Below are positions 1-10,700 of a DNA stretch of 64,000 nt, piece by piece. The DNA comes from Caenorhabditis elegans. Lineage: Eukaryota; Nematoda; Chromadorea; Rhabditida; Rhabditidae. The DNA lies in contig NC_003281.10 of assembly GCF_000002985.6 (NCBI RefSeq), positions 1,612,001 to 1,676,000 on the forward strand. Direction: 5' to 3'. Numbering within the stretch: the stretch's first letter is position 1; each line of letters begins with the position of its first letter. Both the position numbers and the translations under genes were made by a program. The notes beneath the pieces are model-generated. The model was not told the DNA's origin and did no database searches. It worked only from the letters and a program-made list of their open reading frames with translations.

Positions 1-168
1 TGTTTACGACAAAATGCAGAATTTTTCAAAATTTTCCCGAAAAAAAGCTAGACAGGGGTAAAATGACCGCCTGAATACGAATTTCGTAATAAAAATTCTC
101 GAAAATTGAACTTTTCCCACAAAAATTTTAATTTTCATGATTTTTCTGAATATTATAGTAAAACTCAC

Positions 169-2026
169 CCCATTTCTCGATAAAATCCTTCTCTGTTCAA
201 TTGCCACTTGAAAATTCTCACAGAGCTCCGCAATAGTTGCCAGGTTCTCTCGAATTATTGAAATTGATGGGGTGTCTGAAAGTTTAACATTTTTCAGTTT
301 GAAAATTGCAGAAAAATGGTGTAAAAGTCAATTTTTATTAAATTTCAGTTAAAAATTCGGCTTCAGAATCGTTAATTTACCCCTAAATCGCTTTTTCCGC
401 AAAATTTTGAGAAATTCTGCATTTTGTCGTAAGGTGTTCGGTGTTTGCGTACTTTCGGAGCTACAGTATCCCAGAAATTTTCAAAACTGTTCTAGAAACC
501 CGGAAAAAATTTATCCAGGTGTAAAAACTGAGAAAAATACAAATTTCTACACTAAAATCGGAAAAAAAGAGTTTTAGCATAATTTTCCTGTAATAAAGTC
601 CCAAAATCTCATTTTTTGAACTTTCAACTTCAGTTTTAAGAATTGTCACTAATGAATTCGGATTCAGCACCCCATTTTACCCCTAGGCATATGGTTTTTG
701 CAAAAATTTGAGAAATTCTGCATTTTGTCGTAAAATGTTCGGTGTTTGCGTACTTTCGGAGCTACAGTACCCCATAAATGTTCAAAATTGAGCTAGAAAC
801 CCGGGAAAAAATTATCTAGGTGTAAAAAAGACGTAGAATCCGAATTTCTTATTGAAAAATTGAAAAAATTTCAAAATCACCCATTTTCATCGCAATTTCC
901 AGTTGTTTTTGGGTGAAAAACAGCGCGTCCTCGTATTTTTGAATGGAGCAATAGGCGGATGCAAGTGCTCCAAATGCTGATTCCTGGAGCTTCACTGATT
1001 CCAGATTCAGGTCCAACGACCATTTTAAGACTTGAATTGCTTCTGAAAATAAAATCGATAAGTCATCGATTTTTGCGGAAAACGTTAAAAATTGATTTTT
1101 TTAAAATTTTGTTAATGAAAGATAATTTCCCTATAGGGGCGATAACATTAGTTATCGATTTATTGATTTTCGGAGAAAAATATCGATTTTCTTTAAATTT
1201 TGCAGGCGAAAACACTTTTCCATTGAAAAATCGATAATCATCGAATGTGTTGCAAACCTGCCGACCGCGGCCGGCGGCGGGAAAAATGGTTAGTGCCGAC
1301 GGTCGCAAAAATGGTTAGCGCCGGCGGCGACCAAAATAGTACGCTCCGCCGGCGGTAAAAATAGTTCGCGCCCGCAGCGGGCGGCCAAAATGATTATCGC
1401 CGGCGGTGGCCAAAATGGTTATCGCCGACGGCGGTAAAATTGGCTAGCGCAGGCAGGCGGCGCGATTCAGTGTACGCCGCCGCCGGCGCATAAGCTTGCT
1501 CCAACTTTCTCTAAAAATCAATAAAATCACCTTCAACTTCTACCGAATTATTGATTTTTTGCTTCTCCATCTCTAAGAGCATAGTTTGTCCCAGCGTAGA
1601 CAAAATCGTTGGCACATGTTCATCCAGTTCCAAAACCTTCAGATTTTCCCACGGAAACATCGGAAAGTGATCGAAAATCGATAATTTCAAACTTTTCAGC
1701 AACTGAAACCCGGCAGGATCCAGCCGAATTCCGTTACAATACGAATATATTGATTTTTTCAAAAATCCGAGAGCCCGCTGAGCCTCTCCCTGCCGGTAAT
1801 AGGCTTTTGCCCATTGTGGACACAATTTCACTGAAATTTCAGCATGTTTCAGAGCTTCCGGGGGCAGTTGAATTTTGAGAAGAATCGCCGACAGATTTGC
1901 GTGTAGGATTCCGTTTTTCGGGTGGTCTCGCAACGCTTTTTCGTAGAGTTCTCGTGCTTCTTGGTACCGCCCGTCTGAGTAGGCGGAGCCCGCCTCGTGA
2001 ACCACTTTCTCCAAGTTTTCGTTCAT
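169..2026 (-). CDS. TPR-repeat protein, 5' part (runs off left edge)
   Basis: Three coding exons are visible on the minus strand: 1531-2026, 881-1042 and 169-275. Phases join cleanly (1 base + 2 bases at both junctions), and the third exon ends in phase 0 at a GTGAGT donor, so the gene continues left of base 1. The first exon encodes about three tetratricopeptide repeats (residues ~5-105; [17 protein letters not shown], then [13 protein letters not shown], then [15 protein letters not shown]). Exon 2 adds another TPR-like helix pair ([18 protein letters not shown]). TPRs are protein-interaction scaffolds; the layout recalls the TTC28/GPSM class, but that assignment is inference. The start at 2026 is preferred because a TTTTTTCAG acceptor, possibly for trans-splicing, lies 8-9 bases upstream at 2034-2035. 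Intron 1 contains a GC-rich minisatellite. Confidence 0.85.
280..880. repeat. Dispersed 'TGCATTTTGTCGTAA / TGTTTGCGTACTTT' repeat copies in TPR intron
   Basis: The block 'gaaattctgcattttgtcg' followed by 'ggtgtttgcgtacttt' and 'gagctacagta' occurs at about 410-475 and 711-775 inside an intron. It recurs near 4365-4425 and 4665-4725, and partly or inverted near 19855-19880, 57885-57950, 58620-58690 and 58955-59025. It is a dispersed non-coding repeat; the short ORFs over it are not genes. Confidence 0.7.
1255..1487. repeat. GC-rich minisatellite in intron 1 of TPR gene
   Basis: Degenerate tandem units of roughly 25-32 bp built on 'gccggcggcggcaaaaatgg' (for example 'aatggttagcgccggcggcg') lie between exons 881-1042 and 1531-2026. 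Composition contrasts sharply with the AT-rich intron around it. No coding potential is supported. Confidence 0.75.
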
Positions 2027-2099
2027 AAAAGCGCTGAAAAAATGGGAATTTTGAAAATTTTTGTTTGAAAAAACCGGTTTTTTCAGAAATTCATAAGAG

Positions 2100-2146
2100 T
2101 TAGCATAAGCCTAAGCCTGGGCCTAAGCCTAACCCGAAGCCTAAAT
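2100..2146 (+). repeat. Degenerate telomere-like GCCTAA hexamers
   Basis: Upstream of the TPR gene the sequence reads several imperfect copies of GCCTAA (cctaagcctgggcctaagcc). GCCTAA is the complement of the nematode telomere unit TTAGGC. Similar degenerate hexamers occur at 44208-44262 beside the long GAGCCT array. This is an interstitial telomere-like patch. Confidence 0.6.
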
Positions 2147-3139
2147 AAAAACCGACATTTTCGTGGCGAGACCAAAAATTTTCAAATTTGCTGAAAAATA
2201 GCCAATATGGGTGTCAAATTGAAGCTTATGAAGTGGAAAAATTAAAAATTTTAGTTTAAAACATTTATCGCCAAGCTCTCCGCCCACTCGACAATATTTA
2301 AAAGTATGAAAAAAAAACTTTGAAAAATTTTTTTTTTTTTATTTTTCGGAAAATTTCAAAAATAGCCAATATAGGTGTCAAATTGAAGCTGATGAGGAAG
2401 TAAATTCAAAAAATGTTTAATTTAAAATGTTTAACGTTTAATTTTTTAGGCCAGACTGCAAAAAAAAAATCCCCTTAAAAAATTCTATTAGAAAAACGAA
2501 AAATCGATACAAAACTGATGAGAAAACTAAAGACGAACACAACATTCGAAATAGGAAAATGAAGCAATTATATAAAAGAGAATTGACATCAGCGCCTTCA
2601 TTCCCGAAATCGGTGAGCGAAAGTTGATGCGACCTTGGGGGGTCTTGCGGGATTTATGGGGGTTTACGGCAGTCTGGGAGAATTAACAGCTTTTATGTGT
2701 TACAAAGTATTACGCATTATCACTAATTATCAGAGTTTTCAGTAAGGATAAAAAAAAATATTTAAAAAAAAATTTTTTTCAAAAAATAAATAATCGATTT
2801 GTTTTCGCAAATTCATAATAACTGATATTGATTTTTTTCAGAAATAAACTTCAATCTTTGCAGAAATCAATAAATAATCGATGTTTTTTTATTAGAAATC
2901 GAATTTCTCAGTAATAAAAAAAAATAAAAAAATTAACTTTCAGATTTTTAATATTTTTTTTAAAAATATAATTTGATTTTATTTGCTCCAGACAACCTTT
3001 TCCTTGAAAAATTCTTGAAAAAGAAAATGAGGGGTTTTGAAAATTTTTTGAAATTTTTTGAAATTTTGAAAAAAAAAATTTCAAAAAAAATTTTTTTCAA
3101 ATAATTTTTTTCCAAAAAACTTATTTTTCAAAATTTTTG
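2147..3139. other. Intergenic AT-rich DNA
   Basis: No gene is seen here. Two near-copies of a 'caatatgggtgtcaaattgaagct' type segment (2201-2235 and 2362-2395) belong to the dispersed inverted repeat that is arrayed at 14.8-17.3 kb. The remainder is homopolymer-rich AT sequence. Confidence 0.5.
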
Positions 3140-3838
3140 AAAATTTCCGGCAAATCGACAATTTGCCGGAATTGAAAATTTCCGGCAAATCAGCAAATTG
3201 CCGGAATTGAAAATTTCCGGCAAATCGGCAAATTGCCGGAATTGAAAATTTCCTCTAAAATCGGCAAACCGGCGATTTGCCGGAATTGAAAATTTCCGGA
3301 AAATCGGCAAACTGGCGGAATTGAAAAATTCTGGCAAATATGCAAATGGGCAAATTGCCGGAATTGAAAATTTCCTCTAAAATCGGCAAACCGGCGATTT
3401 GCCGGAATTGAAAATTTCCGGAAAATCGGCAAACTGGCGGAATTGAAAAATTCTGGCAAATATGCAAATCGGCAAATTGCCGGAATTGAAAATTTCCTCT
3501 AAAATCGGCAAACCGGCGATTTGCCGGAATTGAAAATTTCCGGCAAATCGGCAAACTGGCGGAATTGAAAAATTCTGGCAAATATGCAAATCGGCAAATT
3601 GCCGGAATTGAAAATTTCCTCTAAAATCGGCAAACCGGCGATTTGCCGGAATTGAAAATTTCCGGCAAATCGACAATTTGCCGGAATTGAAAATTTCCGG
3701 AAAATCGGCAAACTGGCGGAATTGAAAAATTCTGGCAAATATGCAAATGGGCAAATTGCCGGAATTGAAATTTTCCTCTAAAATCGGCAAACCGGCGATT
3801 TGCCGGAATTGAAAATTTCCGGCAAATCGGCAATTTGA
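3140..3838. repeat. CCGGAATTGAAAATTTCC minisatellite array
   Basis: About 20 tandem variants of a ~31-33 bp unit, 'gccggaattgaaaatttcc' plus 'ggcaaatcggcaaatt', fill this interval, with a higher-order unit of ~122 bp (TCCTCTAAAATCGGCAAACC appears every ~122 bp at about 3250, 3372, 3494 and 3616). The several overlapping minus-strand ORFs are translations of this repeat, not genes. The same family reappears at 28.4-29.3, 31.6-32.2, 35.8-36.4, 38.7-39.8 and 42.5-43.1 kb. Confidence 0.9.
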
Positions 3839-4810
3839 GCTTGTAATAGGCTTTGGATATAGTCCAGAGAGGTCAAGCTTTCCAGAAGAAATCAAGCCGA
3901 TGGCAGTGGGATAGCTGAAAATTTCCAATAATTGGCCACCTTGGAACTAGGAATGTTGGCGCCAAGCTGTCCCATTACGGTTTGATCTACAAAAAATGCG
4001 GGAATTTTTCGCCCAGAAAAATGTGAATCTGCGTCTCAACTCCCGCATTTTTTACTGCAAACTCAAAATAATGGTTACCAAGGTGAAATTTATCGATAAA
4101 TTTGAATTTCTACATGAAAATCAGCAACATTAATTCTTGCGCTGAGAACTCACAAAAAAGGTTTTATGGGTGAAATTTAACGAGGATTTCGAACTTTGAC
4201 ATAAAAATCAGCAAAAATGAATTTTAATTCAGTTTTCCTGAGGATAAAGCATAAAAACTCATTTTTTGACTTTTCAACTTCAGTTTCAAGACTTTTAACT
4301 AACAAATTCAGATTCAGCACCCCATTTTACCCCTAGGCACATGGTTTTTACAAAAAAGTGAGAAATTCTGCATTTTGTCGTAAAAACTGCGGTGTTTGCG
4401 TACTTTTGAAGCTACCGTACCCCAAAATGTTCAATATTTGCACTGCAAACTCACAAAAAGGTTTTTCTAGGGTGAAATGTCACGAAGATTTCAAATTTTT
4501 ACATGAAAATCTGCAAAAATGAATTTTAATACAATTTTCCTGACGATAAAGTCATAAAAACTCATTTTTTGACATTTCAACTTTAGTTTTATGAATTTTA
4601 ACTAACAAATTCAGATTCAGCACCTCATTTTACCCATAGGCATGTGATTTTTACAAAAAATTGAGAAATTCTGCATTTTGTCGTAAGCACTGCGGTGTTT
4701 GCGTTCTTTTGAAGCTACCGTACCCCAAAAAAAATGTTTTTTTTTGTTGAAAATTGGAAGGAAAATCCTCAGTTTGCGTTCCAATTCGAATTACCGCCAA
4801 GAGTTCAAGA

Positions 4811-4930
4811 TGTTCGATGGAGCGCGCTTGCATCATTTTAGTTTATTTTTGGATCTTTTTGACGGGAAATTCAATTTCCAAAAAACCGAAAAAAAATCAG
4901 TAAAATAATGCAAGCGCGCTCCATCGAACA
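4811..4930. mobile_element. Short inverted-repeat element (MITE-like)
   Basis: Arms 'gttcgatggagcgcgcttgc' (from about 4811) and its complement (ending about 4928) flank a ~65-bp spacer. The arms are near perfect over ~28 bases. The arrangement is that of a small non-autonomous inverted-repeat element. No target duplication was resolved. Confidence 0.75.
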
Positions 4931-5374
4931 AATTAAATTGGCGGCAATTCAAAATTTTTCAAAAAATTGCAGAAAAGCGCTAAAAATATTTAAAAACGGT
5001 TAAAAAATAGCTCAGAGCTTGAAAAGGTTCGACCACTGCCGTGTCTTTTAAGTACGCCGTTTGTTTTTTCCGGTTCTCCAAGCCACATTGAGCTTTTCTC
5101 GGTTCGCCCTGTCACATCGAAAACATTGTCTGTGGCCAGAGAACAAGAAAAATCTGAAAAATCATTATTTAAAATCGAAAAAAAAGAAAAACAATACCGG
5201 CGAAAAATCAAGGAAAAAAGGAACTATAACAATCGATTTTTTCAACAAAAAAGAGGAATTTCCTAAAATCTAAACTCAAAAAATTGAAATTAAAAAATTA
5301 AATAAACAGAGAGAGAGAGAGAGGGGAATAATTGAATGAAGATTTGTGAGACCGAAAGCCATATGGAAGATAAT

Positions 5375-6922
5375 TTAATGGAAGACTCCGAGAAGATCAG
5401 ACTCGCGGAAGATTGAGTATTCCTTGTCCTCGACGACGACCTGAAATTGGGGAAAAATTGTTGGGATTTCCTGCGAAAATCGGTCGAAAAAATATGTTTT
5501 TGCGCAATTTTCGCGGTCTGTAAGCAAAAAATTAATTAATTTTCAGGTATTTTGTCAAAATTTTGGCCTAAAACTATATTTCACTGGAAAAAACTGACAT
5601 TTTACCGCCTGAAATTCAGTTTTTTTGGCGTAAAAATCATATTTTAACCTAGTTTTTCCTTAAAAAACGAAGGAAATTTGGGATTTTTTCAAAGAAAATG
5701 CTAGATTTCCGGTGAAAATCGGCACTTTTTGTGGATTTTCAGCGAAAATAAACTGATTTTCAGGTTTTTTCCTAATAATTTAGAGCGAAAAACCCATGAA
5801 ATTCAGTTTTTTGGCGTAAAAATCGTACTTTAATTCAGTTTTTCTCGAAATTCGTTCATAAAAATGAATTTTTACAGAGAAAATGCTAGATTTCCGGTGA
5901 AAATCGGCAAATTTTGTGCAATTTTCGTTGGGTTTTAGCGTAAATGTACTATATTAAAGGTATTTCCCCAATAATTTAGAGCGAAAAGCGCGTGATATTC
6001 AGTTTTTGGGGGAAAAATCGTATTTTAATACAATTTTTCCTGATTTTTCTGAAAAAATCTTGGATTTCGGCTGAAAAAACACAATTTTTGTGCAATTTTC
6101 GTTGATTTCAATGACTTTTCAGTAATATAACGCTACTTTTACACTGAAATGTTAAAAAAAATCCCGATTTTCGTCCAAATTGTGTGAAATTTCAACGGAA
6201 ATTCAGATTTTCACATTAAAAATTCGCCAATTAATCCATATTTTCGCTCGAAATTCGTCGCATTTTGTACCTTGGTGCCTCCGTATTCTGGGAGAAGGAC
6301 ACGATCTCCTGGCTTCACAGTCAATGCGACGAGCTCTCCCTTCTCGTTGCGAAGTCCGGCTCCGGCAGAGACGACGGTGGCTTCAAGGACCTGAAATATT
6401 CGAAAATTAGGTGGAAATTGCTTTAATTTGAGTGAAAATTCGGTAATTTCGGATAAAAATTGGACAAAAACCTCCGCGAGCAGTCGGAGAGCGTGTTGGC
6501 AGGGAAAATCGATAATTGCATCATTACACCAGACTTTACGGAATTTTCGGTGAAAATTAACATTTTTCGTATAAAATTGAAGGTTTTTAGCTAGAAACTG
6601 TGTTTTAGACGCCAAGTTGCACCATTTTGACGGTGAAATTGGCATTTTTGTGCTAGAAATCTGCTCCAAGACGTTGAAATTTATCAGTTTTCACCTGAAA
6701 AATCAATTTTTAGGCCAAAAATTGCTCACTTTTCCCTGTGACTTCTCCGGGAGCATGATTCCTCCCTTTGTCTTGGTCTCGGCGGCGACTCTCTCGACGA
6801 GCACACGATCATAGAGTGGCTTGAAGGTCTTGAGGACATTGCTCTGCAAAAAAATACGCGTTTAATTCGGAGAAAACACCGGGAAAATAGCTTACCGATC
6901 GGCGGACAGCGGTGAGGAACAT
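5375..6922 (-). CDS. hsp-10: Mitochondrial 10-kDa co-chaperonin (Cpn10/GroES)
   Basis: Four exons, 6896-6922, 6730-6843, 6271-6390 and 5375-5440, all phase 0, give a 108-residue protein, the usual Cpn10 length. It forms the heptameric lid of the mitochondrial HSP-60 folding chamber. The family signature is visible (FKPLYDRVLVERV, residues ~16-28), followed by the mobile loop that docks on HSP-60 (ETKTKGGIMLPEK, ~31-43), the VSAG segment, and the conserved VKPGDRVLLPEYGG region. The last exon ends VVVEDKEYSIFRESDLLGVFH. A TTTTTCAG acceptor-like site lies 8-9 bases upstream of the ATG (6930-6931), consistent with trans-splicing. It is divergent from hsp-60 with a shared promoter, matching joint induction under mitochondrial stress. 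The symbol is given by homology; the worm name was not verified. Confidence 0.95.
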
Positions 6923-7127
6923 TTTTCGGCTGAAAAATTGGTTTTTTGAGTTTTAAAATTTATTTTTAGCGGGAAATTACATGAAAACAACGAAAAAACC
7001 CGAAGAAACCCGCGAAAATTCAGAAAATGATCAAAAAACCAAAAGAAGCTTCGAGAAAAAAAGCAGAAAATAAATGTGCGGCGCGAAAAATCTCGTGCGG
7101 CAAACTTGCAAATCTAGGCGTGTCGGG

Positions 7128-7162
7128 CCAATGGCAGACACCGCGCCGCAAATTCAGCCAAT
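7128..7162 (+). promoter_or_regulatory. Pair of CCAAT boxes
   Basis: CCAAT occurs at 7128-7132 (ggCCAATgg) and 7158-7162 (agCCAATcagc), exactly 30 bp apart in the same orientation. The second matches the extended NF-Y preference CCAATCAGC. Both lie in the GC-rich core between hsp-10 and hsp-60. Confidence 0.55.
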
Positions 7163-7226
7163 CAGCGCGCTCAGCTCCACCTAGAAAAGTGTGCGCACCT
7201 TGCAAAACTGGGCGGAGCGAGTGAAA

Positions 7227-7235
7227 TGATGCAAA
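7227..7235 (+). promoter_or_regulatory. C/EBP-ATF composite (CARE-like) site TGATGCAAA
   Basis: TGATGCAAA is an exact match to the TGATGnAAn composite element bound by ATF4/ATF5-type bZIP dimers. ATFS-1, the worm mitochondrial stress factor, belongs to this class, so the site is a candidate mitochondrial unfolded-protein-response element. Function is inferred. Confidence 0.5.
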
Positions 7236-7274
7236 AGTCTATTCTGATGTAAATTAGCCATTTTACATCAAAAT

Positions 7275-7282
7275 TTGCGTCA
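7275..7282 (-). promoter_or_regulatory. Second C/EBP-ATF-like site (TGACGCAA)
   Basis: TTGCGTCA on the plus strand reads TGACGCAA on the minus strand, a close relative of the site at 7227-7235 and in opposite orientation, about 48 bp away. Confidence 0.45.
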
Positions 7283-7324
7283 TTTTCGTTATTTTTCTCT
7301 CATTTTTCATATTTTGAACGAAAA

Positions 7325-7690
7325 ATTGAGGTTTTTTGCTTCTATTTTCATCAGAAACCATTGAAAAATGCTTATTTTTGGGCCATTTTTCGTCGAAATT
7401 AGGGGAAAAAACTATTCTACAGTTTTCCCAGCTATTTTCTCATTTATTCCTGTATTTTTCAGTCATTACCTGCTTCCCAGACGATAATGCAAGGCTTCTC
7501 GCTTCATTTTCATAAAAAACGATTGAAAAATGCTTATTTATAGGCCATTTATCGTCTAAATTAGGGGAAATATCTGTTTTACCGTTTTCCCAGCCGATTT
7601 CTCATCCATTCTCGTTATTTTTCACTCCTTTTCTGCTTCTCAGACGATAATGCAAGGCTTCTCGCTTCATTTTCGATGAGAAACTCTGAT
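7325..7690 (+). repeat. Tandem duplication (~170 bp) in hsp-60 proximal promoter
   Basis: The segment from 'cattgaaaaatgcttattt' (7361) through 'acgataatgcaaggcttctc' and 'gcttcattttcat' (ending near 7515) is repeated at about 7530-7685. Both copies keep 'gataatgcaaggcttctcgc' exactly (7483 and 7647), which includes an ATGCAA half-site. The shift is ~165-170 bp. Confidence 0.75.
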
Positions 7691-7758
7691 TTTGCTCGCA
7701 TTTTCGCCTTTCCGCTGCAGATTTTCACACAATTTTCGTAGTTTTTCAGACACAAAAG

Positions 7759-10700
7759 ATGCTTCGCCTCGCCAGAAAGGGACTTCAGACCGCCGTCGTC
7801 AGATCTTACGCCAAGGACGTCAAGTTCGGAGCCGAAGGACGACAGGCCATGCTCGTCGGAGTCAACCTGCTCGCCGACGCCGTCTCTGTCACTATGGGCC
7901 CAAAAGTACGGGGATTTTGATGTGAAAATTGAGGAAAAAATGCTGTAAAAAAATCTATTTTAACGTATTTTTATACACAAAACTTCCGGTTTAATGCAAA
8001 ATTTAATTTTTTTTTCTTCATAAATACAGCCTCTAAAACTCCAAACTCTTTCAGGGAAGAAACGTGATCATCGAGCAGTCGTGGGGAAGCCCAAAGATCA
8101 CAAAGGACGGAGTCACCGTCGCGAAATCCATCGACCTCAAGGACAAATACCAGAACCTGGGAGCCAAGCTCATTCAAGATGTCGCCAACAAGGCTAATGA
8201 GGAGGCTGGAGACGGAACCACCTGCGCCACAGTTCTCGCCAGAGCCATCGCCAAAGAGGGATTCGAGAGCATTCGTCAAGGCGGAAACGCTGTCGAGATC
8301 CGTCGTGGAGTCATGAACGCCGTCGAAGTCGTCGTTGCAGAGCTCAAGAAGATCTCCAAGAAGGTTAATACCGGGAAATTGTGGATTTAAATTCAAAAGC
8401 CACAGTGATTTTTGGAAAAATTGGGATTTTTGACCCAATTTTGAAGCGATTTTCATTTGATGTTAGAGGAAAAACTAGAATTTCGCTCAAATCTGCTTGA
8501 AAATCGCGAATTTGTGGCTAAAATCAGTTGCCAGGAATTCAAAATCTTCAAAAAACCGTCATTTTTTCCCAATTCGGGCCATAAAGCTTATTTGTTCGAC
8601 GGAAAAACCTTCATATTCCGGAAAACTGACAAAATTTCACTGATTTGCTCTGAAAATCTTGAAAAACCGTCATTTTTCCCCTACTCAGGACGAAAAGCTT
8701 ATTGTTTGACGGAAAAACCCGAATATTCCCGAAAAATTACAAATTTTCACTGATTTGTCTCGAAAAACCTTGAAAATTCAAAAAGTTCGCCAAAATGTGG
8801 TGCTTTTTGGAACAATTGGCAGCTCTGATGCAATTTTTCATTCAATGTTGGCCTGAAAAGCTGAAAATATCGAATTTTTGGCCAAAATCAATAAAAACCC
8901 GCAATTTTCCCCAATTCAGGACGAAAGCACCTAATATCCCGGAAAATTTGCAAAATTTCGTGTTTTTTCAAACAGTTGTGAGCTCTGATCCAATTTTGAA
9001 GCGGTATTCATTCAATGTTGGCCTGAAAAGCTGAAAATATCGAATTTTTGGCCAAAATCCATAGAAACCCCGCAATTTTTACCCAATTCAGAACGAAAAT
9101 CTTATTTTGTTTGACGGAAAAACCTTAAAAATCCGGAAAGCTGACAAAATTTCACTGATTTGCCCTGAAAAACCTTGAAAAGCCACTATTTTTTACCCAA
9201 TTCAGGACGAAAAGCTTGTTGTTTGAATGAAAAAGCCCTAATATCCCGAAAAAATGGCCAAAAATTCACAGATTTGTAGGGAAATCGCGACTATTTCTGA
9301 CTATATTTGCTCGATATACCTGAATTTTTACTTGTTTTAAACCAAAAATCGCGCCTAGAAACCTAAAAAATCAGAAAAAAAACTAAATTTAGCAATAATT
9401 TAACTAAAAAAAACTTGTTCCTGCAGGTCACCACCCCCGAAGAGATCGCTCAAGTCGCCACAATTTCCGCCAATGGAGACACCGTCGTCGGAAATCTCAT
9501 CAGTGACGCCATGAAGAAGGTCGGAACCACTGGAGTCATCACTGTTAAGGACGGAAAAACGCTGAACGATGAGCTCGAGCTTATCGAGGGAATGAAGTTC
9601 GACAGAGGATACATCTCGCCGTACTTTATCACCTCTGCGAAAGGAGCTAAAGTCGAGTACGAGAAGGCTCTTGTCTTGTTGAGCGAGAAGAAGATCAGCC
9701 AAGTTCAGGATATTGTGCCGGCTCTTGAGCTCGCCAACAAGCTCCGCCGTCCATTGGTTATCATTGCCGAGGATGTTGATGGAGAGGCTCTTACCACTCT
9801 TGTTCTTAATAGACTTAAGGTACAGACGACAAGAAGCGAAAAACTGCAAATTTTGTCGAAAACCAGCGTTGAAACTCCATTTTTTGACGGAAATTCGCGT
9901 TATTTCGATTATTGCCCCCAAATACGGAGAAAAATGCGAAATTTGCTGAAACCCGACGTTTTCTTGATTAGTTTACCCCCAAATACGAAAAAAAAGTACA
10001 AAATTCGAAATTTTCAGCCAGGAATTTGGATTTCTCTTGAAATTTTGAATTTTTCAGCCAGGAATTTGGATTTTCCCTGAAATTTTGAATTTTTCAGCCA
10101 AAAATTTGGATTTTTCTTGAAAACTTCAATTTTTCAGCCAAGAATTTGGATTTCTCCTGAAATGTTGAATTTTCCACCCAAAAATTTTGATTCTTCTTGA
10201 AATTCGAACTTTCCAGCCAAAATTTTTCGCAATTTCGACTGAAAAATTCGTTTAAAAGCCGAAAATTACTGTTTTTCGGATCAGTTTCAGCTTGATTTTA
10301 CAAACTTTTGGAAACTACAGATTTCTGCCGGAAATTACTTATTTTGGCATTAAAAACTTTTAATATCCCGATTTTTGGTTCGAAAAAATGTGTTTTTTTG
10401 CCAATTTCGACTGAAAAATGGCTAAAAATGCTGCAAAAATTTTGTATTCGTCCAAAAAATCCCCGGAAATTCACGTTTTTAGCCTAGAAAACTTGAATTT
10501 TTATCAGAAAATTCAAGTTCAAAGAACCGCGAGCATTTTTTGATCAGTGATGTTTGTTAGCAGCAGGAGGCTACTCGCAACAAAATACGAGCGACCTTGA
10601 TTAGAGAATGATAATATATCTTCTTTTTCTTATCAGTTGAGAGAGTTTTACAAATTTTACGGCAAGAAAATAGAAAAAAAGCAGAAGAAACTAGGGATTC

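Larger units (their letters stand above)
6923..7758. promoter_or_regulatory. Shared bidirectional promoter of hsp-10 and hsp-60
   Basis: Start codons of two partner chaperonin genes face away from each other across these 836 bases. The proximal hsp-10 half is GC-rich and contains two CCAAT boxes, a GGGCGGAGC box (7211-7219) and two C/EBP-ATF composite motifs. The hsp-60 half contains a duplicated ~170-bp block. Head-to-head chaperonin genes with stress-responsive sites are known from mammals (HSPE1/HSPD1). Co-regulation here is inferred from position and motifs. Confidence 0.75.

Noticed and set aside
3128..3928. Overlapping minus-strand ORFs rich in FQFRQFADLPEIFNS
   Set aside because: Translations of the CCGGAATTGAAAATTTCC minisatellite; the same peptide appears at five other arrays.
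4990..5273. Opposed ORFs of ~70 codons downstream of hsp-10
   Set aside because: No splice or trans-splice signals, lysine-rich AT composition, no family resemblance.
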